A stretch of 64,000 bases of DNA from Rhizobium sophorae (lineage in GTDB: Bacteria > Pseudomonadota > Alphaproteobacteria > Rhizobiales > Rhizobiaceae): assembly GCF_013087515.1 (NCBI RefSeq), contig NZ_JABFCN010000046.1, forward strand, positions 186,001 through 250,000, read 5' to 3'. Shown here in pieces: positions 52,628 to 61,062 of the stretch. The first letter of the stretch is position 1. Every line of letters starts with the position of its first letter. The notes under the pieces are model-generated. The model made no database searches. It was given only the letters and a program-made list of their open reading frames with translations, and had not been told where the DNA came from. The translations under genes and the position numbers were made by a program.

Positions 52628-52642
52628 GGATATAATATGTCC
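52628..52642. promoter_or_regulatory. Candidate Rrf2-type operator upstream of the rrf2-like gene
   Basis: GGATATAATATGTCC, followed by TTAATT. It differs from a perfect palindrome only at symmetric positions 4/12 and the centre. Two further copies with the same pattern lie at 56670 and 56689. It is 41 bases before the Rrf2 start codon. Confidence 0.65.
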
Positions 52643-52683
52643 TTAATTCCATTGGCAGAGCCAGCCATCATACGAGTTTCTGA

Positions 52684-53172
52684 ATGATCCTGAAAAGCCA
52701 GGTCGAGTGGGCGCTTCACTGCTGCGCCATTCTCGCGGGCCTGCCAGAGGGCAGGTATCTTTCCACCAAGGCGCTCGCCGAGCTTCATGGTCTGCCGAAG
52801 GAATATCTCTCCAAAGCACTGCAGAACCTTTCGCAGGCATCGCTGGTCGAGACCACGCTCGGTCCGAGTGGCGGCTACAGGCTTGCCAAGACCCCCTCGG
52901 ATATCAATTTTCTCGAGATCGTCGAGGCGGTCGAGGGGAAGGCCCGCAGCTTCACCTGTACGAACATCCGGGCGAACAATCCCTGCCGGCCGGAAGGGTA
53001 TTGCGACAGCAAGCCATGCGCGGTCGCGCGCATCATGTGGGAGGCCGACGAGGCCTGGCGGGATACGCTGAGGCGCGTCCGGCTTTCCGATCTGGTCGGG
53101 ACCTTGTCCGAGGAAGTGCCGGCCGACATTTGGCGCAGCACGTTCGAATGGGTGCTCAAGCGCGCTGGCTGA
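52684..53172 (+). CDS. Rrf2-family transcriptional regulator
   Basis: 162 residues. The winged HTH is at the N-terminus (SQVEWALHCCAILAGLPEGR, 'LSTKALAELHGLPKEYLSKA', 'LGPSGGYRLAKTP', the last being the family GGYRLA wing). The redox/cluster loop has four Cys: C92, C101, C107, C112 (FTCTNIRANNPC, then YCDSKPC), one more than the three of IscR; C13 and C14 are additional. It probably senses iron-sulfur, nitric oxide or thiol stress. Its own promoter region carries the 15-bp motif shared with the CMD operon 4 kb away. Confidence 0.93.
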   Translation: MILKSQVEWALHCCAILAGLPEGRYLSTKALAELHGLPKEYLSKALQNLSQASLVETTLGPSGGYRLAKTPSDINFLEIVEAVEGKARSFTCTNIRANNPCRPEGYCDSKPCAVARIMWEADEAWRDTLRRVRLSDLVGTLSEEVPADIWRSTFEWVLKRAG

Positions 53173-53187
53173 GCGGGGCGCCGATCT

Positions 53188-54669
53188 CTACGCCTTGAAA
53201 ATGGTCCTGATGGTCTTCAGGATGGCATGCGCACTGTGGGCATGTTCGGGAGGCAAAGGGGCGCCGTTGCGGAAACGCTCGGCGCGGCTGGCGAGATGGT
53301 CGGCGATTTCTTCCGCCAGCGCCGGGCGTTCGCTTAGCAGCGGCGCGAAGGCCTCCTGGTCGATCTCATAGGCGGTCACGGGGGTCAGAGCCTCCAGGGT
53401 GCAGACTTCCTGCATGCCGGCGAGGAGTCCGGTCTCTCCAAAAAAGTCGCCCGGCGCGAGCCGTCCGCGTTCCTCGCCTGCGTTCCGCGCTGCGATGATG
53501 CCGGCGCGCACCATCATCAGTGAGGGGAGCATTTCGTCCTCCCGCACGATCACATCGCCTTTGCGGAACTCCCGGACAGTCGTGGTTTCGGCGAGCCTGC
53601 GCTTCTCATCGGATGTCAGCGTCGTAAAGACCGGAATGGCCTCGATCAGGGCAAGCGGCGTTACGCTCGGCGGCTTTGCGCTTTCTTCCGTCGGCAGATC
53701 GGCGGTCAGCACCGTCGCCGACGGCGGAATGGCCAGCAACAGGCCGGCGGATTTGCAATGGCGATAGACGAGATCGAGCACTTCGTTCCGCGCCGGCACC
53801 CGCTGGCTTGGGCTTGTCACCCGAAACTGCAGCTCGACCTCAAGCGCCGTGGCATCCAGCCCCTTGAGTGCTACGACCGGCGGCGGCTCGCGCACGATCG
53901 AATTGCAGCTCGCAAGCGCCGTTGCCATGACTTGGCGGACCGATGCCGGCATCCGCGTCGGGGCGATGCGGATGGTGAGGATCAAGAGATGGGTCTCGTC
54001 CGGCCGGCTGACGTTCGTCAGGCCGAGCTTTGCCAGAAAACTGTTCGGCAGAACGACGATATTGTTTGCGCTGGTCAGGATATGCGTCGCGCGCCAGTTG
54101 CTTTCGACGACGCGCCCCTCTGTGCCATCGCTCAAGAGGATCCAGTCACCGATGATGTATGGCCGGCCGAGCGTCAGCGCGATGCCGGAGAAGACGTCAG
54201 CGAGCGTGTTCTGCAGCGCCAGGCCGAGAATGATCGCGACCACGCCGGAGGTTGCGACGAGGGTTCCGATCGGCACGCCGAAGACGAAGGCCAGAACCGA
54301 CAGGGCCATGCCGATATAGACGACGCCGATAACCAGATCCTGAAGCAGGCGGGCCTCTCGCGGGCTGCCCTCCAGCACCAGATAGAGCCTGATGAAACCG
54401 ATGACGGCCCATGCCAGATGGATCCACCAGAGCGTTTTTGCGACGATGATGAGCAGGGCCTGCGGATCTTCCGAGCCATATCCCTGAAACCGGTGAGGTT
54501 CGATGCCGCTGCCGACGAGGATCAGCGTCATCACACCAAAGAACAGGATCTGCACCACCAGTCGCGTCGTCGGCCGCTGGCGGGAGAGCAGATGCCAGAC
54601 GACGATACCGGCAAATCCGACTGTTATCAGGGATATCAGGGGTTTGCCGAAGAGGGCGTCGTCAATCAT
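53188..54669 (-). CDS. MscS-family channel with C-terminal cyclic-nucleotide-binding domain
   Basis: 493 residues from the ATG at 54669 (MIDDALFGKPLISLITVGFA). About four to five transmembrane helices, the last with the MscS pore pattern ('SGVVAIILGLALQNTLADVF'), then the beta domain ('GRPYIIGDWILLSDGTEGRV', 'NIVVLPNSFLAKLGLTNVSR'). Residues ~345-480 are a CRP-type cyclic-nucleotide domain ('RKGDVIVREDEMLPSLMMVR', 'GDFFGETGLLAGMQE'). Such bacterial proteins are described as cyclic-nucleotide-gated relatives of MscS. Convergent with the Rrf2 gene. Confidence 0.91.
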   Translation of the reverse strand: MIDDALFGKPLISLITVGFAGIVVWHLLSRQRPTTRLVVQILFFGVMTLILVGSGIEPHRFQGYGSEDPQALLIIVAKTLWWIHLAWAVIGFIRLYLVLEGSPREARLLQDLVIGVVYIGMALSVLAFVFGVPIGTLVATSGVVAIILGLALQNTLADVFSGIALTLGRPYIIGDWILLSDGTEGRVVESNWRATHILTSANNIVVLPNSFLAKLGLTNVSRPDETHLLILTIRIAPTRMPASVRQVMATALASCNSIVREPPPVVALKGLDATALEVELQFRVTSPSQRVPARNEVLDLVYRHCKSAGLLLAIPPSATVLTADLPTEESAKPPSVTPLALIEAIPVFTTLTSDEKRRLAETTTVREFRKGDVIVREDEMLPSLMMVRAGIIAARNAGEERGRLAPGDFFGETGLLAGMQEVCTLEALTPVTAYEIDQEAFAPLLSERPALAEEIADHLASRAERFRNGAPLPPEHAHSAHAILKTIRTIFKA

Positions 54670-54760
54670 CTCTCTGTCTCCGGGGGCGCGGGCGGCACAT
54701 GGTTCAGCATCTCGGCCGCCGGCGCAAGCATCAGGCCTGCGCAGGCGGTATCGCATCGGC

Positions 54761-54853
54761 CCGAAAATCGGAACCGATTTCCGGAAAGCAGGATGCGTAG
54801 ATTCAAAGTGTTACAGCGTCCTTTGCGCGTCTGAAAGACGCGCGGCGCTGTAA
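54761..54853. repeat. Composite palindromic repeat, copy 2
   Basis: CCGAAAATCG-gaac-CGATTTCCGG (54761-54784), then TTACAGCG (54811-54818) paired with CGCTGTAA (54846-54853). Order, spacing and the inner GCGTCCTTTGCGCG stretch match 20924-21018. Confidence 0.8.
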
Positions 54854-54862
54854 TGCGGATCG

Positions 54863-55279
54863 TCACTTCTTGAGCGGATAGGTCAGCTCTTTCTGGTTGG
54901 TGTCGACGACGAAGACGGCGAGCAGGCGGGCGGGCTTGCTCTCGCTGTCGTTGGCGCTGACGCCATGACGGTCGCCCGGCATTTCGGAGAAGCTCTCTCC
55001 GGCATGATAGACCTTAACCGGACCGTCATTGACCTGGCTGCGGATCGCTCCTTCAAGCACGGTGGCGTAGATGAAGGCGGTGTCGGGATGGGTGTGGCCT
55101 TCAGAGAAGCCGCCTGGGCCGTATTCGACCAGCACGCCTTTGACGCTCTTGCCCGGCACGTTCGGAAGCTCGTGCTCATAAACGAGTGTCACCTTCGCAG
55201 ACTCGCTGCTGTCATGGGCGCTAACGCCGGTGGCAGCCGGAAAGGCGAGGGCGGCGGCGAGGAAAAATGTTCTGATCAT
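54863..55279 (-). CDS. Secreted cupin-domain protein
   Basis: 138 residues from the ATG at 55279. A Sec signal peptide (FFLAAALAFPAATGVSAHDS) makes it periplasmic. The cupin core is 'GGFSEGHTHPDTAFIYATVL' (His-X-His, but Asp/Thr where the usual Glu sits) and 'GESFSEMPGDRHGVSANDSE' (His). Last gene of the CMD-SDR-cupin run on the minus strand, 67 bases after the SDR gene. Substrate unknown. Confidence 0.88.
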   Translation of the reverse strand: MIRTFFLAAALAFPAATGVSAHDSSESAKVTLVYEHELPNVPGKSVKGVLVEYGPGGFSEGHTHPDTAFIYATVLEGAIRSQVNDGPVKVYHAGESFSEMPGDRHGVSANDSESKPARLLAVFVVDTNQKELTYPLKK

Positions 55280-55346
55280 CGGAATCTCCATGGTTGCTGG
55301 GTCGGGGGAGACGCGCTAGGGCGGTCGCGTCTTGAGGGCACGTCAA

Positions 55347-56102
55347 TCATGTCGGCTGGGCGAACTTTGCGAACCACTGCTCGAAGGTGATCGAACCAAG
55401 CCGCGGATTGTCGTCGGAAACGAGCGACTGGTCGTTTAGTCTTGCGCCGAAATATCTCGCCTCGACATCAGCCTCGGTGGTGCGCGGGTCTTTCATGGCC
55501 TTCAGATAGCGAGCGACGAGCTCGCTGAGGCGCGCCCGCTCCGGACCAGCGATCTCGAGCGTCGCGTTGGCGGGAGCAGAGAGGGCCACGTCCGCCATGG
55601 CGTCCGCCACGTCGTCAGAAGCGATCGGCTGCACATAGGCCGGCGACAGGTGGACCGTCTGGCCGACAGTGCCCGATTGGGCGATGCCGCCGAGGAATTC
55701 CATGAACTGCGTCGAATGGACGATGGTGTAGGGAATTCCCGATGCCTTGATCAGTTTTTCCTGGGCAAGCTTGCCGCGGAAATAGCCGCTTTCCTGCAGG
55801 CGTTCGGTGCCGACGACGGAGAGGGCGATATGGTGCTTGACGCCGGCGAGTTTTCCGGCGGCGAGGAGATTGCGGCCCGAGGTCTCGAAAAAATCGAGCA
55901 CGGCCTTATCCTCGAAAGACGGCGAATTGGCGAGGTCGAGCACGACTTCGGCGCCTGAGAGCGCCTCTGCCAGTCCTTCTCCGGTGATCGTGTTGACGCC
56001 GGAGTTCGGCGAGGCAGCGATCACGTCATGGCCGCGTTTGCGCAGGCGTTCGACAGTCTTCGAACCGATGAGGCCGGTTCCGCCGATGACAACGATTTTC
56101 AT
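55347..56102 (-). CDS. NmrA-like NAD(P)-binding SDR protein
   Basis: 251 residues from the ATG at 56102 (MKIVVIGGTGLIGSKTVERL, Gly-rich nucleotide motif). 'LDLANSPSFEDKAVLDFFET', 'VKHHIALSVVGTERLQESGY' and 'GIPYTIVHSTQFMEFLGG' fit the atypical extended SDR/NmrA group; the usual YxxxK is not clear, so it may be a sensor or non-classical reductase. Downstream of the CMD gene on the same strand with 68 bases between, upstream of the cupin gene. Confidence 0.9.
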   Translation of the reverse strand: MKIVVIGGTGLIGSKTVERLRKRGHDVIAASPNSGVNTITGEGLAEALSGAEVVLDLANSPSFEDKAVLDFFETSGRNLLAAGKLAGVKHHIALSVVGTERLQESGYFRGKLAQEKLIKASGIPYTIVHSTQFMEFLGGIAQSGTVGQTVHLSPAYVQPIASDDVADAMADVALSAPANATLEIAGPERARLSELVARYLKAMKDPRTTEADVEARYFGARLNDQSLVSDDNPRLGSITFEQWFAKFAQPT

Positions 56103-56170
56103 AATGGATCTCCGTTCGCTGCCGTGGTGCGGCAGCGTCAAAGGTGAATCTTCTCAATGAATTGCGGGGT

Positions 56171-56650
56171 TTAGTTCAGGCCAGCCTTATCGAGGCCGTA
56201 GGCCTTGTCGGCCGTGCCGGGCACGGTCTTGAAGCCGACATTGACGCGGTTCCAGGCGTTGATCGCCATGACGACGAAAGTCAGATCCGAGATCTCCTTC
56301 TCGGAAAGCTGGCCGCGCACCCGTTCGTAAATCTCGTCGGGAATGCCGCCCTCGGGAAGCTTCGTCAGTGCTTCGGTCCAGGCAAGGGCTGCGCGCTCGC
56401 GGGGGATGAACAGGTTCGATTCCCGCCAGATGGCGACGTGGTAGAGCCGCAGTTCCGTCTCGCCGAGGATCTTGGCCTGCTTCACATGCATATCGAGGCA
56501 AAAGCCGCATCCATTGATCTGCGAAGCGCGGACCTCGACGAGGGCCTGCAGCTTCTCGTCGATCACGCTGCTCTTCAGCGCCATGCTGAATTCCATGAAT
56601 TTCTTGAAAAGCTCGGGGGACTGCTGGGCGTAGTTCAGTCGCTGGGTCAT
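56171..56650 (-). CDS. Carboxymuconolactone decarboxylase / AhpD-like protein
   Basis: 159 residues. The AhpD-type motif is 'VEVRASQINGCGFCLDMHVK' followed by QA: Glu, Cys-X2-Cys and His in the order needed for peroxidase or thiol-relay activity. The rest ('LGETELRLYHVAIWRESNLF', 'LTFVVMAINAWNRVNVGFKT') is the all-helical CMD fold. It probably acts as a peroxidase-like thiol enzyme rather than a decarboxylase. First gene of the CMD-SDR-cupin run; two copies of the 15-bp motif are in its promoter. Confidence 0.92.
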   Translation of the reverse strand: MTQRLNYAQQSPELFKKFMEFSMALKSSVIDEKLQALVEVRASQINGCGFCLDMHVKQAKILGETELRLYHVAIWRESNLFIPRERAALAWTEALTKLPEGGIPDEIYERVRGQLSEKEISDLTFVVMAINAWNRVNVGFKTVPGTADKAYGLDKAGLN

Positions 56651-56669
56651 GTGTCTCTCCTTTAATTAA

Positions 56670-56703
56670 GGACATTAAATATCCTTATGGACATAAGATA
56701 TCC
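56670..56703. promoter_or_regulatory. Tandem candidate Rrf2 operators between CMD and lysR genes
   Basis: GGACATTAAATATCC (56670-56684) and GGACATAAGATATCC (56689-56703), both flanked by TTAATT/AATTAA-like bases. They share with 52628-52642 the pattern GGAyATnnnATrTCC. The first is 20 bases from the CMD start, where a bound repressor would block transcription. Confidence 0.7.
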
Positions 56704-56781
56704 TTAATTGCTGGACTGTAAAGCCATTCTCGCTTAGTCTGGCTGCATAAAGCCTATGCGCAAAAGTATGAGGGGCAGGGG

Positions 56782-57705
56782 ATGGATATCGTTTGGGCAT
56801 TGCGGACCTTTCAGCGTGTCGTGGAGACGGGTTCGTTCTCGGCGGCCGCGCACGATCTCGACGTGACGCAGCCCGCGGTCTCGCGACAGGTCGCAGCCCT
56901 CGAAGGCCATTTCAACACTCGCCTCCTGCATCGCACGACGAGCGGCCTGTCGCTGACGGCAGAGGGGGAGCGGATGTTGCCGATGGCGCTGCGGATTCTC
57001 GAAGCGGTTGAGGAGCTTGGCGACGCTGCCGGATCGGACGGCGCCATGGCCTCGGGAAAGGTCAGGCTCAGCGTTCCAGCACCACTCGGCCTCTATCTCA
57101 GCGAGCGGCTCGGCGATCTTCTCGCTGCCCATCCGAAGCTCTCGGTCGAACTCATTTTCAGGGAGCAGGGCTCGGATATGATCGAGGAGCGCCTGGATCT
57201 CGAAGTGCGTTTGGGCCAGGTCGCCGACAGCAGCCTCGTCTGCCGGCGGATCGGCTGGACGACCGCCTTCCTCGTTGCATCTCCCGCCTATCTCGCGCGC
57301 AGGGCGGCTCCCCGCACACCGAAGGAGATCAAGGACCATGAATGCCTGTGCTACAATAGGGCAGGCGAGGCCAATACCTGGTCCTTCTCGAACGGTTCGG
57401 AAGACATATCGGTCCGGATCTCGCCGCGGCTGACCGCCTGCAATGCCGTCGCTATTCACCGGGCAGCCCTTGCTGGAGCGGGTCTTGCGGTGCTTTCGCA
57501 CATCATCGCGATGCCCGATATCGTCGCCGGCCGGCTGGTCCCCGTGATGAAGGATTTCCAGCCGAGCCGGCTGCCGGTTACCGTCGTGTATCCCTCGCGG
57601 CGCAACATGCCGCTGCGCGTCAAGACGGTTCTGGACTTTCTCGCTGACGCTATGGGGCAGGACCCGTCGATGTGCGCCAGCGGCGCGGACCGCCAGTGGA
57701 ACTGA
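56782..57705 (+). CDS. LysR-family transcriptional regulator
   Basis: 307 residues. HTH: 'WALRTFQRVVETGSFSAAAH', 'DLDVTQPAVSRQVAALEGHF', 'LLHRTTSGLSLTAEGERML'. Effector domain begins 'GKVRLSVPAPLGLYLSERLG'. CrgA-like subgroup. Divergent from the CMD-SDR-cupin operon with 131 bases between, so both this protein and the Rrf2 regulator may act on that promoter. Confidence 0.93.
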   Translation: MDIVWALRTFQRVVETGSFSAAAHDLDVTQPAVSRQVAALEGHFNTRLLHRTTSGLSLTAEGERMLPMALRILEAVEELGDAAGSDGAMASGKVRLSVPAPLGLYLSERLGDLLAAHPKLSVELIFREQGSDMIEERLDLEVRLGQVADSSLVCRRIGWTTAFLVASPAYLARRAAPRTPKEIKDHECLCYNRAGEANTWSFSNGSEDISVRISPRLTACNAVAIHRAALAGAGLAVLSHIIAMPDIVAGRLVPVMKDFQPSRLPVTVVYPSRRNMPLRVKTVLDFLADAMGQDPSMCASGADRQWN

Positions 57706-57777
57706 TGATCGTCCGGCCCGGCAATTTGCCGTTTCCGCCTTGCCTAAAGCCCGCGAATCCTGCCAAGTCCTGCGATC

Positions 57778-58905
57778 ATGCAATTTGCGCCGCAACAAGA
57801 TGAAGCCCTGAAGGCTGTTTCGAAATGGCTGAAGGAAGGGCGCTCGCCGCTCTTTCGCCTGTTCGGCTATGCCGGAACGGGAAAGACGACGCTTGCCAAG
57901 CATTTTGCCGAAAATGTCGATGGCGACGTGTTGTTTGCCGCCTTCACCGGCAAGGCGGCGCAGGTGCTGCGCTCGCGCGGCGCCTCGAACGCTCGGACGA
58001 TCCATTCGCTGATCTATCGGCCGCGTGGTGAGGAGGCCGTGGAAGACGAGGAAACGGGCAAGACCTCGATCGCGCCGATGTTTTCAATCAACCGGCAAAG
58101 CCCGGTCGCGAAGGCGGCGCTGATCATCGTCGACGAATGCTCGATGGTGGACGAGGCGCTCGGCAAGGATCTGATGAGCTTCGGCACGCCGATCCTGGTG
58201 CTCGGCGATCCCGGCCAGTTGCCGCCGGTGACAGGCGGCGGCTACTTCACCAACCAGGATCCGGACTACCTGCTCACCGATATCCACCGGCAGGCGCGCG
58301 ACAATCCGATCATCAAGCTCGCCATGCAGGTGCGCGAAGGCAATGAGGTGATGTTCGGCGATTACGGTACGGCCAAGGTGATCTCGAAAAACGAGGTGAC
58401 GCAGCAGCTCGTGCTCGATGCCGACCAAGTGCTCGTCGGCACCAATCGCACGCGGCGGCGCTACAATCAGCGCCTGCGCGAGTTGAAAGGCTTCAATGCC
58501 GATTATCCGCAGACCGGCGACAAGCTCGTCTGCCTGAGGAACGATCCGGCAAAGGGCCTGCTCAACGGTTCGCTCTGGCAGGTGATGACCTCATCCAAGG
58601 AAACGACGAAGCCCGGCATCAATCTGCTCGTCAGGCCAGAGGATGACGACATGGACCGGGGAGCAGCCAAGATCAAGCTGCTGAAGCAGGCCTTCGAGGA
58701 TGTCGAGGGCGAGATTCCATGGAACACCCGCAAACGCTACGATGAGTTCGACTACGGCTATGCGCTGACCGTTCACAAGGCGCAGGGTTCGCAATGGAAC
58801 GACGTAGTCCTCTTCGACGAGAGCTGGGCGTTTCGCGATACCAGGGAACGCTGGCTCTATACCGCGATCACGCGCGCGGCGGAGACGCTGACGATCGTCC
58901 GCTAA
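57778..58905 (+). CDS. RecD2/AAA_30-type ATP-dependent DNA helicase
   Basis: 375-residue SF1B helicase core. Q-motif 'FAPQQDEALKAVSKWLKEGR', Walker A 'GYAGTGKTTLAKHF', Walker B 'LIIVDECSMVDEALG', motif III 'VLGDPGQLPPVTGGG', motif IV 'DIHRQARDNPIIKLAMQVRE' and motif VI region 'YALTVHKAQGSQWNDVVLFD'. Shorter than RecD2 because the N-terminal accessory domains are absent. Similar stand-alone proteins resemble phage Dda. Role in repair or replication restart is inferred. Confidence 0.9.
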   Translation: MQFAPQQDEALKAVSKWLKEGRSPLFRLFGYAGTGKTTLAKHFAENVDGDVLFAAFTGKAAQVLRSRGASNARTIHSLIYRPRGEEAVEDEETGKTSIAPMFSINRQSPVAKAALIIVDECSMVDEALGKDLMSFGTPILVLGDPGQLPPVTGGGYFTNQDPDYLLTDIHRQARDNPIIKLAMQVREGNEVMFGDYGTAKVISKNEVTQQLVLDADQVLVGTNRTRRRYNQRLRELKGFNADYPQTGDKLVCLRNDPAKGLLNGSLWQVMTSSKETTKPGINLLVRPEDDDMDRGAAKIKLLKQAFEDVEGEIPWNTRKRYDEFDYGYALTVHKAQGSQWNDVVLFDESWAFRDTRERWLYTAITRAAETLTIVR

Positions 58906-58990
58906 TCCTGGTCGTACTCGCGATCAGGGGCATTCCCGATCAGGACTGGCGAGGAAGAAACGGTGGCGGCCGTGTCTTAGGCGGATGGTG

Positions 58991-59683
58991 CTAGGCCTGC
59001 ACGATGCCGAGCAGAACGGCCTTGGCGATGGCCTGGAAGCGGTTGTTGGCGCGGAATTTCAGGATGATTCCGGCTTCCAGGTCACGGGTTTCGTCATGCT
59101 TCAGGTCGAGTGCCCGGGCGATTCGCTGGGTGGAATAACCCTCGGCCATCAGTTCCAGGCAACCCCGCTCCTGCGGGGTCAGGCTTGCACTGTCCTGATT
59201 GTCGTTTAACGGCGGCTCCTCGATACCGCCGTCGTAGTCCAGGAGGTCGCCGACCTGCTGAAGCTGGCGGTGCAGCGTCGACATCTCCGCCGTCAGTTCG
59301 CGCTTGCGCACCTGCAGGGCCTCGCGGAACATTGCCTCGGCCGTTTCCTGCGAATCGGCGTTGCGGAGTTCGTCCATCAATTCCTGGATGACGGCGATCG
59401 GCATGCCGGTCTCACGGCAAACGGTAATGACGGCCATGCGCATCACGTCGTCCTGGCCGTAGACCCGCATCAGGCCCATGCGGTTGGCCGAGATTAATCC
59501 CTTTTCTTCGTAGAAATGCAGTGTCCTGTGCGTAACCCCGAATGCATTGGCCATATCGGCGATGGGCACAGGACCATCAGGTAGATCCGGCGGTAGCGCG
59601 GCTGAAGGCAGGAACCGATATTTCGATCGGGCCTCCGAAGCGATACCGGCGGTGGCAAACAGGCGTTTGGAACCGTCTGGCAT
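58991..59683 (-). CDS. MerR-type regulator with C-terminal LuxR-type HTH
   Basis: 230 residues from the ATG at 59683, which has AGGAGGG six bases upstream; a GTG at 59710 is rejected. After ~38 disordered residues comes a MerR HTH ('IADMANAFGVTHRTLHFYEE', 'KGLISANRMGLMRVYGQDDV'), a coiled-coil dimerisation helix (~105-150), and at residues 168-230 a GerE/LuxR-like HTH ('LTPQERGCLELMAEGYSTQR', 'IARALDLKHDETRDLEAGI', 'LKFRANNRFQAIAKAVLLGI'). Two DNA-binding folds in one chain is unusual. No effector-binding domain is seen. Confidence 0.85.
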   Translation of the reverse strand: MPDGSKRLFATAGIASEARSKYRFLPSAALPPDLPDGPVPIADMANAFGVTHRTLHFYEEKGLISANRMGLMRVYGQDDVMRMAVITVCRETGMPIAVIQELMDELRNADSQETAEAMFREALQVRKRELTAEMSTLHRQLQQVGDLLDYDGGIEEPPLNDNQDSASLTPQERGCLELMAEGYSTQRIARALDLKHDETRDLEAGIILKFRANNRFQAIAKAVLLGIVQA

Positions 59684-60134
59684 GAACCCTCCTGGGGCAT
59701 GTTGTTGCACCTCATGCGGTTTTGCCAGTTGCTTCCCATGCGCGGCGAGTGGGGTTTCCTCTAGGCGTTCTTCTCAGTGGGAAAGAAGCAGTACGCGGCG
59801 TACTCTACGCGATACGATGTCCACGTTATGCGTGAACGATCTTTTTTATAAGTGCTAAAAATAATCTCTTTTAAATGGGATAGCAACTTTACCGGCATAT
59901 TTTGCCGGGTTCTTGGGTGTGTTGCACAAAAACATGTGCTGCAATGCGGGATCTCGCGCTCCTCTTCAAAGGTGACGGGATTTACTATCTGCGGTACGCG
60001 TGCGGCAAATGCTCAGCGTAATTTCGGCGCCCATCAGCGATTGGCATCGCATCCATTTGTGAATCTCGTTGGCCATCGCCGAGCACTTGGCTTAAAAGCA
60101 TGGCCTCCCATTTCCGTGACCGATGGATCTCGCC
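59684..60134. other. Long intergenic region between MerR-LuxR regulator and pdxJ
   Basis: About 450 bases. The half next to the regulator contains a perfect 15-base palindrome (59790-59804); the middle is AT-rich (around 59850-59900, with runs of T and A), which may be the divergent promoter area. No gene supported. Confidence 0.55.
59790..59804. promoter_or_regulatory. Candidate operator of the MerR-LuxR regulator
   Basis: AGTACGC-g-GCGTACT is a perfect palindrome about 107 bases upstream of the regulator's start. Close by is TACGCGATACGATG. Position and symmetry suggest an autoregulatory site. Confidence 0.5.
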
Positions 60135-60887
60135 ATGCCCGCCAAGCTCTCCGTGAACCTCAACGCCGTCGCCATGCTGCGCAACCGGCGCGACCTGCCC
60201 TGGCCGAGCGTCGAAGCGCTCGGGCGTATCGCGCTGAAATCCGGTGCGAGCGGCTTGACAGTGCATCCGCGCCCCGACCAGCGCCACATCCGCTTTTCCG
60301 ACCTGCCGGTGATCCGCAACCTGATCGACGACGAATTCCCCAAGGCCGAGTTTAATATCGAGGGCTATCCGACCGAGGAATTCTTCGAACTCTGCGCCGG
60401 GGCGGCACCTGAGCAGGTGACGCTGGTGCCTGACGATCCCGCCCAGGCGACCTCCGATCACGGCTGGGATTTCCGCAAGCACCAGGCGTTCCTGACCGAT
60501 GCCGTCGCGCGGTTGAAGACGATGGGATGCCGGGTGTCGCTGTTTGCCGATGGTGACGGGGACGCACAGGCGGTTGAGATCGCCAAGGCGGTCGGCGCTG
60601 ACCGGATCGAGCTCTATACCGGTCCCTATGGTGGCTGCTTTGACGCGCCGGAGCGGGCCGCCCCGATCCTCGAAGCGCTCGGACGGACGGCGGATGCGGC
60701 CCTTGCAATCGGCCTTGCCGTCAATGCCGGCCACGATCTGACGGTCGAAAACCTGCCGGCGCTGGTCAGGCGCATTCCCCAGCTTGCCGAGGTCTCGATC
60801 GGCCACGGCCTGACCGCCGATGCGCTGGAATACGGCATGGCGGAAACGGTGCGGCGCTTCTGCCGGGCCTGCGGGCAGGCGGTTTGA
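60135..60887 (+). CDS. pdxJ: Pyridoxine 5'-phosphate synthase
   Basis: 250 residues from ATG 60135 (MPAKLSVNLNAVAMLRNRRD); ATG 60123 adds four. Condenses 1-deoxyxylulose-5-phosphate with 3-amino-2-oxopropyl phosphate to form PNP. (beta/alpha)8 with conserved 'LSVNLNAVAMLRNRR', 'TVHPRPDQRHIRFSDL', 'FNIEGYPTEEFF', 'VTLVPDDPAQATSDHGWDF' and 'AVNAGHDLTVENL' (His/Asp of the phosphate lid). Slightly longer than the E. coli enzyme. Not in an obvious operon. Confidence 0.95.
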   Translation: MPAKLSVNLNAVAMLRNRRDLPWPSVEALGRIALKSGASGLTVHPRPDQRHIRFSDLPVIRNLIDDEFPKAEFNIEGYPTEEFFELCAGAAPEQVTLVPDDPAQATSDHGWDFRKHQAFLTDAVARLKTMGCRVSLFADGDGDAQAVEIAKAVGADRIELYTGPYGGCFDAPERAAPILEALGRTADAALAIGLAVNAGHDLTVENLPALVRRIPQLAEVSIGHGLTADALEYGMAETVRRFCRACGQAV

Positions 60888-61062
60888 GGAAGGGCGTTTT
60901 CTTCTCGCGTATTGGTGGCGACTAACTTGATGCATTGCGAGGATCTCCCGTGCCCACGAGTGAGGGCGCAGGGATTCCTGTGCTCGTGACATCAAACCCG
61001 CAGATTGGCCATATTTCCAACACACGACCATCTCCTGGTTCTTTCAACCGGGGGGCGCTAGG

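Noticed and set aside
52621..57705. LysR protein as the binder of the 15-bp motif
   Set aside because: LysR sites usually have a T-N11-A core near their own gene; the copy upstream of the Rrf2 gene 4 kb away is better explained by Rrf2 autoregulation, though this is not excluded.
59852..60355. 167-codon frame overlapping the pdxJ start
   Set aside because: Only its first ~90 codons are outside pdxJ and they resemble nothing; the rest is out-of-frame pdxJ.
60956..60989. CACGAG...CTCGTG hairpin between pdxJ and the WG-repeat gene
   Set aside because: Short arms with a long loop and no T-run; not convincing as a terminator or riboswitch.
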